This document shows positions 24,412 through 31,499 of a stretch of 45,124 bases of DNA, piece by piece. The notes under the pieces are model-generated. The model was not told where the DNA came from. It saw only the letters and a program-made list of their open reading frames with translations, and did no database searches. Position numbers and translations under genes: made by a program. Position 1 is the first letter of the stretch. Each line of letters starts with the position of its first letter. Source of the stretch: Streptomyces xanthophaeus (lineage in GTDB: Bacteria > Actinomycetota > Actinomycetes > Streptomycetales > Streptomycetaceae); assembly GCF_000725805.1 (NCBI RefSeq), contig NZ_JOFT01000048.1:1-45124 (forward strand), written 5' to 3'.

Positions 24412-25913
24412 GAGGCCTCCGCGCGGTCGGCGGCCATGCCGGCCGCGTCCAGCAGGGCCGTGCCGACGATCAGGTCGGCCCCGCCGAACTCGGGGTCGTC
24501 CAGGGGCGTGCCGTCGTCGACCGCGAAGAGCAGCCGCTCCTCGCCCTGGCGGTACGCCGTCCCGACGGCCGGGCTCGCCGCGTGGACGGCCAGCAGTGCC
24601 ACCAGGTAGGGCAGCTCCGGGTCCGTGCGCCGGGCCTCCACCAGCAGACCGGACAGGCGGCGCGGCGCGTCGTGCGGGAGGGTCAGCAGCTCCGTGGCGC
24701 GGGCGAGCTGCTCCTCGCTGAAGCGGCTGTCGTCCGGCGTGGCGATGAGGTCGGGCTCCGGCATCTCCGCGCCGAGGTGCTCCCGCTCCACCGGCGGGGT
24801 GAGCAGGATGTCGACGAGGTCGGTGACCCGGACGGAGACGGGCGTGCGCAGCCCGGCGCCGGAGGCGAAGAAGGCGTCGGTGACCCGGCCCGCCTGGGCC
24901 AGGGGCAGCGGCAGGAGCGGGGCGACGAGCTGCCCGTACAGGTCGATCCCGGAGCGCGGCGCGGGGGCCGCGAAGGCCTGGCGGTCCTGTTCGGCCCGGA
25001 ACAGCGGGCCCGCGTCGAGCAGCCGGGACTGGAGCTGGGTGTGCCGGCGGATGCAGTCCTTGACGATGTCGACGAGTTCGGCGGCGCGCCGCTTGTTCTC
25101 GGGCTCCTCCGCCTCGTCGCGCGCCTTGCGGATGTTGGTGAGGATCGCGTTCTCGTGGCGGTAGCGGTCCGCGACGTGGTCCAGGGCCTCCGCGATCATG
25201 TCGGGGACGGCCTGGAGCCAGTCCACGGCCCGCACGTTGCGCCGGGTCGCGTCGAGGGTGCGGCGCAGGGTCTCGGCGTACTGGACGGTCCGGTAGCGGG
25301 CCTGTTCGGCCGCGAGCTGGGCGTCGGCGAGCCGGCCGCGGCTGATCAGCACCTCCAGCTTGACCTCGGCGGCGATCTGCGCGCTGGTGACATCGGTGTC
25401 GAGGGCGCCGACCAGGACGTTGACGGCCTCGTCGGTGGTGCGCAGGTAGACCGCGCCGCCGTACCCCGGGACCTCCTCGATCAGCTTGAAGTCGTAGTCG
25501 CGGCGGACGTAGACGCCGTCCGGGCCGAAGGTGCCGTAGATCGCGCGGAAGCCCCGGTCCACGCTGCCGACGTTGATCAGGTTCTCCAGCACCCAGCGGG
25601 CCACCCGCTCGTGCTCGGCCGCCGGGCGGGACGGTGCCTGGGCCGCGACGCGCGGCAGCAGCCTGGCCACTATCTGCTCGTGGTCCGCGCCGGTGTCGAA
25701 GTCCATGTTGAGCGTGACCAGGTCGATCGCGGCCAGCGCGACCTCCGCCATCGCGTAGACCCCGTACTCGCCCGCCAGATTGGCCTTGCGTACGTCGAGG
25801 TCGTGCAGCGGGGCGGTGCAGGCGAGGGCGCGCAGCCGCCGGGCCAGGCCCTCGTCGGCGGCAGGGCCCGGCGCCGGGGACGGAAGGGTCTTCGCCGGGG
25901 CGGGGAGAGTCAC
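24408..25913 (-). CDS. Kleisin-like subunit of the condensin complex (JetA/MksF type)
   Basis: A 501-residue soluble protein. After a Pro/Ala-rich start come LTACTAPLHDLDVRKA-like helices (residues ~30-45), a winged-helix-type region (GVYVRRDYDFKLIEEVPGYG and AVYLRTTDEAVNVLVGAL), and then a long helical bundle/coiled coil (ARYRTVQYAETLRRTLDATR, HVADRYRHENAILTNIRKAR, VDIVKDCIRRHTQLQSRLLD). A C-terminal domain with VRVTDLVDILLTPP follows. This layout and its place as first gene before KITE- and SMC-like genes identify it as the kleisin-type partner. The GTG at 25913 is preferred over the TTG two codons earlier, because TAGTCT stands six bases before the GTG and no SD exists, which points to a leaderless mRNA. 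Confidence 0.75.
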   Translation of the reverse strand: MTLPAPAKTLPSPAPGPAADEGLARRLRALACTAPLHDLDVRKANLAGEYGVYAMAEVALAAIDLVTLNMDFDTGADHEQIVARLLPRVAAQAPSRPAAEHERVARWVLENLINVGSVDRGFRAIYGTFGPDGVYVRRDYDFKLIEEVPGYGGAVYLRTTDEAVNVLVGALDTDVTSAQIAAEVKLEVLISRGRLADAQLAAEQARYRTVQYAETLRRTLDATRRNVRAVDWLQAVPDMIAEALDHVADRYRHENAILTNIRKARDEAEEPENKRRAAELVDIVKDCIRRHTQLQSRLLDAGPLFRAEQDRQAFAAPAPRSGIDLYGQLVAPLLPLPLAQAGRVTDAFFASGAGLRTPVSVRVTDLVDILLTPPVEREHLGAEMPEPDLIATPDDSRFSEEQLARATELLTLPHDAPRRLSGLLVEARRTDPELPYLVALLAVHAASPAVGTAYRQGEERLLFAVDDGTPLDDPEFGGADLIVGTALLDAAGMAADRAEAS

Positions 25914-25919
25914 GGACAA

Positions 25920-25925
25920 AGACTA
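25920..25925 (-). promoter_or_regulatory. Candidate -10 box (TAGTCT) of the condensin operon
   Basis: TAGTCT on the minus strand is followed by six bases (TTGTCC) and then GTG at 25913. TTGGGT lies 19 bases upstream of the box and could serve as a -35. Transcription would start at the start codon. Confidence 0.45.
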
Positions 25926-26007
25926 GGCGCTGACCCTGACAACAACCCAAACGGCACGGTTCGGCCGGATCGTCCCGGCCCCGGGGGAGACGGTGCGCGC
26001 GCTGTTC

Positions 26008-26013
26008 TACGCT
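26008..26013 (+). promoter_or_regulatory. Candidate -10 box (TACGCT) of pxpABC
   Basis: TACGCT, six bases, then ATG 26020, with no Shine-Dalgarno in between. Together with the TAGTCT box on the other strand it makes a compact divergent promoter region of ~107 bases. Confidence 0.4.
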
Positions 26014-26019
26014 CGCCGC

Positions 26020-26823
26020 ATGGCTTCCATGATCACACCAGCGGCCGTCCCCGGGCCCGCCGCCCCGATCGACCTGAACGCCGACCTCGGCGAGGGGTTC
26101 GGCCGGTGGACGCTGACCGACGACGAGGCGCTGCTGTCCGTCGTCACGAGCGCCAACGTGGCCTGCGGCTTCCACGCCGGTGACCCCTCCATCATGCGCC
26201 GGGTGTGCGAGCTGGCCGCCGGGCGGGGGGTGCGGATCGGGGCGCAGGTCTCCTACCGGGACCTGGCGGGGTTCGGGCGGCGTGCCATGGACGTCCCGGC
26301 GGACGAGCTGGCGGCCGAGGTGGCCTACCAGATCGGGGCGTTGGAGGTGTTCGCACGGGCGGCCGGTTCCCGGGTGTCGTATGTGAAACCGCACGGCGCG
26401 CTCTACAACCGCACCGTGCACGACGCGGCCCAGGCGGCGGCCGTGGTCGCGGGCGTACGGCTCGCCTCGGGGCCGGCCGGCCTGCCGGTGCTGGGCCTGC
26501 CGGGGTCGCTGCTGCTGGCGGCCGCCGCGGAGGCCGGGCTGGCTCCCGTGCCCGAGGCCTTCGCCGACCGGGCCTACACGCCCGCCGGGGCCCTGGTGCC
26601 GCGCGGCGAGCCGGGGGCGGTCCTGCACGACCCGGACGCCGTGGTGGCGCGGTCCGTACGGATGGCCGCCGACGGCGTGACGGTGGCCGCCGACGGCTCG
26701 GTCGTCGCGGTGGCCGCGCGTTCCCTGTGCCTGCACGGGGACACCCCGGGGGCCGCGGGGCTGGCCGTGCGGGTGCGCGGGGCCCTGGAGGCGGCCGGGG
26801 TACGGGTCGAGGCCTTCGCATGA
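26020..26823 (+). CDS. pxpA: 5-oxoprolinase subunit A (LamB/YcsF family)
   Basis: A 267-residue LamB/YcsF-family protein, subunit A of the ATP-dependent 5-oxoprolinase that opens pyroglutamate to glutamate. Diagnostic segments are IDLNADLGEGFGRW, ANVACGFHAGDP, SYVKPHGALYN, EAFADRAYTPAGALVPR and SLCLHGDTPGA. The ATG at 26020 is preferred (leaderless fit); GTG 25993 and ATG 26029 are in the same frame. pxpB overlaps its stop by four bases (ATGA). Complete pxpABC is the arrangement known to be active in other bacteria. Confidence 0.94.
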   Translation: MASMITPAAVPGPAAPIDLNADLGEGFGRWTLTDDEALLSVVTSANVACGFHAGDPSIMRRVCELAAGRGVRIGAQVSYRDLAGFGRRAMDVPADELAAEVAYQIGALEVFARAAGSRVSYVKPHGALYNRTVHDAAQAAAVVAGVRLASGPAGLPVLGLPGSLLLAAAAEAGLAPVPEAFADRAYTPAGALVPRGEPGAVLHDPDAVVARSVRMAADGVTVAADGSVVAVAARSLCLHGDTPGAAGLAVRVRGALEAAGVRVEAFA

Positions 26824-27452
26824 GCCTGCGCATGCGGGCGCTGCCCGTGGGCGCCGGGGCACTGCTGATCGAGCTGGACTCGGCCGCGGAGGTGGCGGCG
26901 CTCCACGCCGAGGTGCTGCGCCGGCGGGACGCGGGCGAGCTGGGCGGCGTACGGGACGTGGTGCCGGCGGCCCGGACGGTCCTGCTGGACGGCGTGGCAG
27001 ACCCGGCGGCGCTGGCGGCCCGGATCGCGGGCTGGGAGGTGCCGCCGCTCGCGGAGACCGAAGGCCCGCTGGTCACGGTGCCGGTGCGGTACGACGGGCC
27101 GGACCTGGCCGAGGTGGCCGCCCTGTGGGGGGTCGCGCCCCGGGAGGTCGCGGCCCTCGTCGGCGCGGTCGTCTTCCGGGTGGCCTTCTGCGGGTTCGCG
27201 CCCGGCTTCGGCTACCTGACGGGGCTGCCGCAGCACCTGCACCTGCCGCGCCGGGACACGCCCCGCCCGGCCGTCCCGGCGGGCTCGCTGGCCCTGGCGG
27301 GCGAGTACGCGGGGGTCTACCCGCGCTCCTCCCCCGGCGGCTGGCAGCTGATCGGCTCCACCCGGGCGGTGCTCTGGGACCCGGCGCGGGAACCGGCGGC
27401 CCTGTTCGCGCCGGGGGTACGGGTGCGGTTCACGGAGGACGGCGATGAGTGA
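26820..27452 (+). CDS. pxpB: 5-oxoprolinase subunit B (KipI family)
   Basis: A 210-residue protein of the KipI/PxpB type. Family marks are VPVRYDGPDLAEVA, FCGFAPGFGYLTGLP and the final VYPRSSPGGWQLIGST. PxpB and PxpC form the ATP-dependent kinase part of oxoprolinase, phosphorylating 5-oxoproline. Its ATG overlaps the pxpA stop, and its last eight bases overlap pxpC. A small arginine- and glycine-rich ORF in another frame at this place is a shadow. Confidence 0.94.
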   Translation: MSLRMRALPVGAGALLIELDSAAEVAALHAEVLRRRDAGELGGVRDVVPAARTVLLDGVADPAALAARIAGWEVPPLAETEGPLVTVPVRYDGPDLAEVAALWGVAPREVAALVGAVVFRVAFCGFAPGFGYLTGLPQHLHLPRRDTPRPAVPAGSLALAGEYAGVYPRSSPGGWQLIGSTRAVLWDPAREPAALFAPGVRVRFTEDGDE

Positions 27453-28314
27453 GAGCGGGCTGCTCGTGCTGCGCCCGGGGGCGCTGACCACGGTCCAGGA
27501 CCTGGGGCGGCCGGGCCACGCGCACCTGGGCGTGCCCCGCTCGGGGGCGCTGGACACGGGGGCGTACGCGCTGGCCAACCGGCTCCTCGGCAACCCGGCG
27601 GACGCGGCGGCGCTGGAGACGACCCTGGACGGGGTGGGGCTGCGGGCCCTGGCCCCGGTGACGGTGGCGGTCACGGGCGCGCCCTGCGCGGTACGGGTGG
27701 ACGGGCGCCCGGCGGCCTGGGGGGCTCCGGTCCGGCTGCGGGCCGGGGCGGAGCTCGATGTCGGCCGGGCGGAGTCGGGGGTGCGCGGCTACGTCGCGGT
27801 GCGGGGCGGGATCGCCGTCCCGCCGGTGCTGGGCAGCCGCTCGACGGACCTGCTGTCGGGCCTGGGCCCGGCCGTCGCCGCGGCCGGGGCGGTGCTGCCG
27901 GTGGGGCGGCCCGGGCCGGACCCCGTACGCGGGGCGGACGCCCTGCGGGTGCCGGGGGCCCCGGCGGAGCTGGTGCTGCCGGTGCGGCTGGGGCCGCGGG
28001 CGGACTGGTTCACGCGGGATTCGCTCGCCGGGCTGCTGCGGGCGCCGTTCCGGGTGTCGGCGATGTCCAACCGCATCGGGCTGCGCACGGAGGCGGGGGC
28101 TCCGCTGGTGCGCGAGCGGTCCGGTGAACTGCCGAGCGAGGGCATGGTCCTGGGCGCGGTCCAGGTCCCGCCGGACGGCCTGCCGGTGGTGTTCCTGGCC
28201 GACCATCCGGTGACGGGCGGCTACCCGGTGGTGGGCGTCGTCGCGGCGCAGGCCCTGGACGCGGCGGCGCAGGCCCGGCCGGGGGCTTCGGTCCGGTTCG
28301 TGGCAGCCCGGTGA
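27445..28314 (+). CDS. pxpC: 5-oxoprolinase subunit C (KipA / biotin-dependent carboxyltransferase-like family)
   Basis: A 289-residue PxpC/KipA-type protein. The start LLVLRPGALTTVQDLGRPGH is typical, as are GVPRSGALDTGAYALANRLLGN, VTGAPCAVRVDG, SNRIGLRTEAGAPL and LADHPVTGGYPVVGVV. ATG 27445 has GGAGG at 27434-27438, six bases upstream, inside pxpB. It completes the oxoprolinase operon. Glutamate recovery from pyroglutamate is the expected role. Confidence 0.94.
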   Translation: MSESGLLVLRPGALTTVQDLGRPGHAHLGVPRSGALDTGAYALANRLLGNPADAAALETTLDGVGLRALAPVTVAVTGAPCAVRVDGRPAAWGAPVRLRAGAELDVGRAESGVRGYVAVRGGIAVPPVLGSRSTDLLSGLGPAVAAAGAVLPVGRPGPDPVRGADALRVPGAPAELVLPVRLGPRADWFTRDSLAGLLRAPFRVSAMSNRIGLRTEAGAPLVRERSGELPSEGMVLGAVQVPPDGLPVVFLADHPVTGGYPVVGVVAAQALDAAAQARPGASVRFVAAR

Positions 28315-28386
28315 AACGTTCGAGGGGGCTGCGGCCAAGTACGTGATGAGGGGGCCGGCCAGGTCCCCGCGCAGGGGAGGAACCGG

Positions 28387-28629
28387 GTGCTCAGCCCACG
28401 ACACGAGACCGGACCACCGGATCTCACCACGCCCGAAGGGTTCGGGGCGTTCTACGAGGAACACATCGACGCCGTGCTCGGCTTCGTCACGCGCCGGGTC
28501 GCCGAGCCGCACCTGGCGGCGGACCTGACGGCCGACGTCTTCCTCGCTGCGATGGGTTCTCAGCTTCGGAAATCCTCCAGGACGCCCACGTCCCGTCCTG
28601 CTCGGTCGACCACCGGGAGGAGCTCCTGA
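28387..28629 (+). pseudogene. Truncated ECF-type RNA polymerase sigma factor
   Basis: An 80-codon ORF with a good GGGGAGGA ribosome site and GTG start. Residues 18-55 (FGAFYEEHIDAVLGFVTRRV, then AEPHLAADLTADVFLAA) are the beginning of sigma region 2 of Streptomyces sigma-70-family factors. After DVFLAA the similarity stops and a Ser/Arg-rich out-of-family tail follows; regions 2.3-4 are missing. In another plus frame, from ~28550 to the TGA at 28700, the translation ILQDAHVPSCSVDHREELLK looks protein-like, so two gene fragments may be joined here. A deletion remnant is the most likely explanation. Confidence 0.7.
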
Positions 28630-28713
28630 AGTGGTGGTCGGGGCCTTCCACCCCGCCCGACGGCAGACCGACCCCCGTCGCGCCCCGTTCCGCTCCGTGA
28701 CGGCACGTCGTCA

Positions 28714-28759
28714 CAGCACGCGGCCCGGCCCTCATGTCAGGGGGCCGGGCCGGGTGCTG
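28714..28759. terminator. Strong hairpin terminator downstream of the HEAT-repeat gene
   Basis: CAGCAC plus CGGCCCGGCCCT (28714-28732) pairs with AGGGGGCCGGGCCG plus GTGCTG (to 28759), interrupted only by two bulged bases. It sits 20 bases beyond the stop of the minus-strand gene and also faces the sigma remnant. Confidence 0.8.
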
Positions 28760-28779
28760 TCGGTGGGTGGGCGGTGGCC

Positions 28780-30177
28780 CTACACGGCCGACTCCGGGGC
28801 TATGCGGCTGCGTACGGCCGACTGCACTTCCTCTTCCTCCGCCGGGTCGGTGGCGAGCCGGCGCAGTCTCGGTGCGACGCGGGCGTCGGCCGTCTCCGCG
28901 TGGTGGGCGGCCACCTCTCGGGTGGTCTCCTCGCAGTCCCACAGGCATTCCACCGCGAAGCCCGCCGCGAAGGTCGGGTCCGTGCTGGCGAGGGCGCGTG
29001 CGGCCCGGCCGCGCAGGTGCGACGAGGCCGTCTCGCGGTAGATGTGGCGCAGCACGGGAGCCGCGCAGCCGATGGCGAGCCGGCCCGCCCCGTCGACCAG
29101 GGCGTACAGCCGCCGGGTGTCGGGACCCTCGCCGCGGACCGTGGAACGGAGGGCGCCGAGCACCAGGCCCGCGTCCTCGGCCCCGCCCCGGGAGGCCAGG
29201 GTGGCCGCGGCGGCGGCGCCCAGGGCGTCGGGGCGGTGGATCCAGCGCCGGGCGCGCTCGACGGCGGCAGGGCCGCACATGCGCTCGTAGGCGGCCACGG
29301 CCGGGTCGTCGCCCGCGGCTTCGATGAGGTCCAGCACGGCCGGGTTCTCCGGTTCGGCGAGGACCAGGTGGTGCAGGGCGGTGGCGCGGGCGGCCTCGCC
29401 GCTCGCTCCGGCGGCCGCCTCGAAGATGGCGGTCCGGTCCTCGGGTGCGGCCACGGCGGCGAGGCAGCGTGCGGCGGGCACGTGCAGCGGTGTGCCGCGG
29501 CGCAGCCCGTCGGCGGCCCAGTCGAAGACGGCCTGGACGCCCCAGCCGGGGCGGGGGCCGCTCGGGTTGAGCTGGCGCTGCCAGCGGTCGAAGGAGCCCT
29601 GCTGCCGGGCGGCGCGCAGGCGCTCCCCGTACTGGGGCGACTCCTCCCACAGGCACCACGGCCGGGGCTCGTAGGCGTCGCGGACGGCGGCGGCCAGCCG
29701 CGCCTCGCCCTCCGCCGTGGCGGGGAAGCGGGCGATGACGGCGGCGCCGAGGGAACGCAGCCCCTCGTCGTCGTCGCGCAGGGCGAGCTCGTCCAGGGCC
29801 CAGGCCCAGTTGGCGCCGGAGGCGGCGTACCGGCGCAGCAGCATCAGGGCGTCGTCGCGGCCGTACGAGGCCAGGTGGCCCAGCACGGACAGCGCGAGGC
29901 CCGTCCGGTGGTCCTCGTCGTCGACGAGGTCCTCGGCGCTGAAGAGGTGGGCCTCGATCTCGCCGAGGGGGCCGTCGAGGTCCAGGTACAGCCGGGCGTA
30001 GTACAAGGAGCGGTTCTCGACCTGCCAGTCCTGACGCGGGTCGCCGAGTACGCACCGGTCGAGGGCCGCGAGGGCCTCTGGACGGGGCGCCGCCAGGGCG
30101 TGCAGCGTGCCGTCGCCACGGCCCCGCTGGAGGAGCCCGAGCAGGGTGCCGCTTGGCGCTATGACTGGTTCGAACAT
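28780..30177 (-). CDS. HEAT-repeat protein
   Basis: A 465-residue alpha-helical protein built of HEAT-like helical pairs, for example DHRTGLALSVLGHLASYGRD, RAARALASTDPTFAAGFAVE and AAHHAETADARVAPRLRRLA; the regular A-A/L spacing runs through most of its length. It has no signal peptide or membrane segment and no catalytic motif that I can see. HEAT solenoids are protein-binding scaffolds. The N-terminus (FEPVIAPSGTLLGLLQRGRG) is distinctive. ATG 30177 has GAGG eight bases upstream. A 20-codon peptide ORF ends 46 bases upstream in the same direction, suggesting co-transcription. Confidence 0.85.
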   Translation of the reverse strand: MFEPVIAPSGTLLGLLQRGRGDGTLHALAAPRPEALAALDRCVLGDPRQDWQVENRSLYYARLYLDLDGPLGEIEAHLFSAEDLVDDEDHRTGLALSVLGHLASYGRDDALMLLRRYAASGANWAWALDELALRDDDEGLRSLGAAVIARFPATAEGEARLAAAVRDAYEPRPWCLWEESPQYGERLRAARQQGSFDRWQRQLNPSGPRPGWGVQAVFDWAADGLRRGTPLHVPAARCLAAVAAPEDRTAIFEAAAGASGEAARATALHHLVLAEPENPAVLDLIEAAGDDPAVAAYERMCGPAAVERARRWIHRPDALGAAAAATLASRGGAEDAGLVLGALRSTVRGEGPDTRRLYALVDGAGRLAIGCAAPVLRHIYRETASSHLRGRAARALASTDPTFAAGFAVECLWDCEETTREVAAHHAETADARVAPRLRRLATDPAEEEEVQSAVRSRIAPESAV

Positions 30178-30223
30178 GGGATAGGCCTCAAATCAAGCTG
30201 GGGACGCAACCGGGAATCGTGAT

Positions 30224-30286
30224 TCACAGGGCCGCGTAACAGCATGTGAGGTCGTCCGCCGTCATGTTCCGCTCGATGTAGACCAT
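30224..30286 (-). CDS. Possible 20-residue CC-containing peptide ORF upstream of the HEAT gene
   Basis: ATG at 30286 to TGA at 30224 encodes MVYIERNMTADDLTCCYAAL. The sequence upstream of the ATG is purine-rich (GAGAGTGAGAAGACA), a plausible though not classic ribosome site. The C-terminal TCCYAAL with adjacent cysteines after an acidic/amphipathic stretch recalls precursors of small modified peptides, or a regulatory leader peptide. The same frame is open further upstream, but that part has no SD and looks non-coding. No modification enzyme of a known RiPP class lies next to it, so the call is tentative. Confidence 0.35.
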   Translation of the reverse strand: MVYIERNMTADDLTCCYAAL

Positions 30287-30331
30287 TGTCTTCTCACTCT
30301 CGTCAGTTCTTCGTGACCATGGTGGCCGGGT

Positions 30332-30361
30332 CGGGCCGGGACACTCTTCGTGTCCTGCCCG
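30332..30361. terminator. Hairpin between the ankyrin and peptide/HEAT genes
   Basis: GGACAC (30339-30344) pairs with GTGTCC (30350-30355) around TCTTC, extended by CGGGC / GCCCG on the outside. It lies downstream of the ankyrin gene on the minus strand and could separate it from the peptide/HEAT transcription unit or form a leader structure. The 211 bases between the ankyrin stop and the peptide ATG hold no other clear gene; a 33-codon minus ORF (ATG near 30404) covers the hairpin and is unsupported. Confidence 0.5.
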
Positions 30362-30498
30362 CTCCGGCCCGCCCCCCGTGCTCGCGAATCGAATCCGACG
30401 CCATGATGACCCAGGCGGTTTGTGCACCGCGACCACATTTACGGCCGCCGTGACCAGACTGTGAGGTCTGTAACGGCCAGCGCCCGGCCAAAAGCGGA

Positions 30499-30915
30499 CT
30501 ACTTGGCTCCGAACAGTTCCAGCAGGTCGGCCTTTGCGAACATGCGCGCCGTGTCCACCGCGGAGGGTGTTCCGGCGTTCGGGTCGGCCCCTCCGGCGAG
30601 CAGGGCGCGGATGACGGCCTCCTCGCCCTTGAAGACGGCTCCGGCGAGCGGGGTCTGCCCCCGGTCGTTCGCGCGGTCGGCCTCGGCGCCGCGGGCGAGC
30701 AGGACCGTGACCGCCTCGGCGTGGCCGTGGTAGGCGGCCAGCATCACGAGGGTGTCGCCGCGGTCGTTGGTGAGGTTGGCCGGGACCCCGGCGTCGAGGT
30801 ACGCGGCGAGCGTCCCGGCGTCACCCTGGCGGGCCAGGTCGAAGAGCTTCGTGGCCAGCTCGATGACGTCCTCGTCGGGTCCTTCCGGGGCGGTGCCCTC
30901 GGGGTGTTCGCTCAT
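30499..30915 (-). CDS. Ankyrin-repeat protein
   Basis: A 138-residue cytoplasmic protein with about three ankyrin repeats: DAGTLAAYLDAGVPANLTND, RGDTLVMLAAYHGHAEAVTV with LLARGAEADRAND, and RGQTPLAGAVFKGEEAVIRA with LLAGGADPNAGTP. The N-terminal 20 residues are acidic. It is a compact repeat scaffold of the size common in Streptomyces; the binding partner is unknown. The ATG has AAGGCGG about nine bases upstream. It is divergent from the small membrane protein and FtsK-like pair across 318 bases. Confidence 0.9.
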   Translation of the reverse strand: MSEHPEGTAPEGPDEDVIELATKLFDLARQGDAGTLAAYLDAGVPANLTNDRGDTLVMLAAYHGHAEAVTVLLARGAEADRANDRGQTPLAGAVFKGEEAVIRALLAGGADPNAGTPSAVDTARMFAKADLLELFGAK

Positions 30916-31126
30916 CGTTCGTACCGCCTTTCACTCGCTGCTCGCTCGGCCCGGTCCCGGTGACCCGTCCCCGGGCCGGGAGCGGGCAGGGGGATGCACG
31001 GCACTGCGTCCGTACGGGTGAATCGCCAGAGTAGCGCCCGGGCCTGCACATGCCGGGGCCGGGCCGAGGCAAAGATCACCCTTGCCCCCTTCCCGGCCGA
31101 CGCGCCAGCCGGGGGGAGCCGGTCAA

Positions 31127-31147
31127 GTGAAAAACCGGTTGATTCAC
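31127..31147. promoter_or_regulatory. Possible operator dyad upstream of the small membrane protein
   Basis: GTGAA (31127-31131) and TTCAC (31143-31147) flank the palindrome AACCGGTT (31133-31140). The surrounding 318-base gap between the ankyrin and membrane-protein genes has no ORF worth calling. The lower-GC stretch at 31127-31200, including TTTTGTCGCATTGATACTTG, is the likely promoter region. Confidence 0.35.
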
Positions 31148-31233
31148 CCGTATGCACCTTTTGTCGCATTGATACTTGCTGTGAGCCTGGAACAACTGAT
31201 GGTGACTGTCCCCACCCACCAGGAGAAATTCTC

Positions 31234-31428
31234 ATGGTCCTGTCCATCTCAGGTGTCGTCCTGCTCGGCATCATCTGCTTCCTGTTCTTCAAGAAAGACG
31301 GGATGAAGCTGACGCACGCGTTCGTCTGCTCGCTCTTCGGCTTCTTCCTGGCCGGCTCCGCCATCGCCCCCAGCATCACGGCGAGCACCGCGAGCCTCGC
31401 GAGCCTGCTCGGCGGGATCAAGCTCTAG
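31234..31428 (+). CDS. Small two-helix membrane protein paired with FtsK-like gene
   Basis: A 64-residue protein that is almost entirely membrane-spanning: helix one is VVLLGIICFLFF, followed by KKDGMK, and helix two is AFVCSLFGFFLAGSAIA; the end is Ser/Ala-rich (ASLASLLGGIKL). AGGAGA lies eight bases before the ATG. The FtsK-like gene starts 71 bases downstream in the same direction. On Streptomyces plasmids, TraB (FtsK-like) is accompanied by small Spd membrane proteins; a similar partnership here is inferred only from gene order and topology. Confidence 0.85.
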   Translation: MVLSISGVVLLGIICFLFFKKDGMKLTHAFVCSLFGFFLAGSAIAPSITASTASLASLLGGIKL

Positions 31429-31499
31429 GCCGGGCCCCGCAGGCGAACACCCAGCCCCACCCGAAGCACCGACACACTCCACAACTCCAGGAGACGCCC

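Noticed and set aside
23532..24413. Plus-strand ORFs over the 30-base repeats, with units such as AGTPAATGNR
   Set aside because: The unit is a multiple of three so every frame is open; only the minus frame has an SD and the start/stop overlaps with both neighbours.
17918..24721. A 2267-codon open frame on the plus strand, opposite the SMC-like operon
   Set aside because: It is antisense to genes with clear motifs, is Gly/Ala/Val/Arg-rich without domains, and results from the high-GC codon pattern.
30303..30436. Upstream extensions of the CC-peptide ORF and a 33-codon ORF covering the hairpin
   Set aside because: No ribosome site; composition of non-coding GC-rich DNA; a hairpin lies within.
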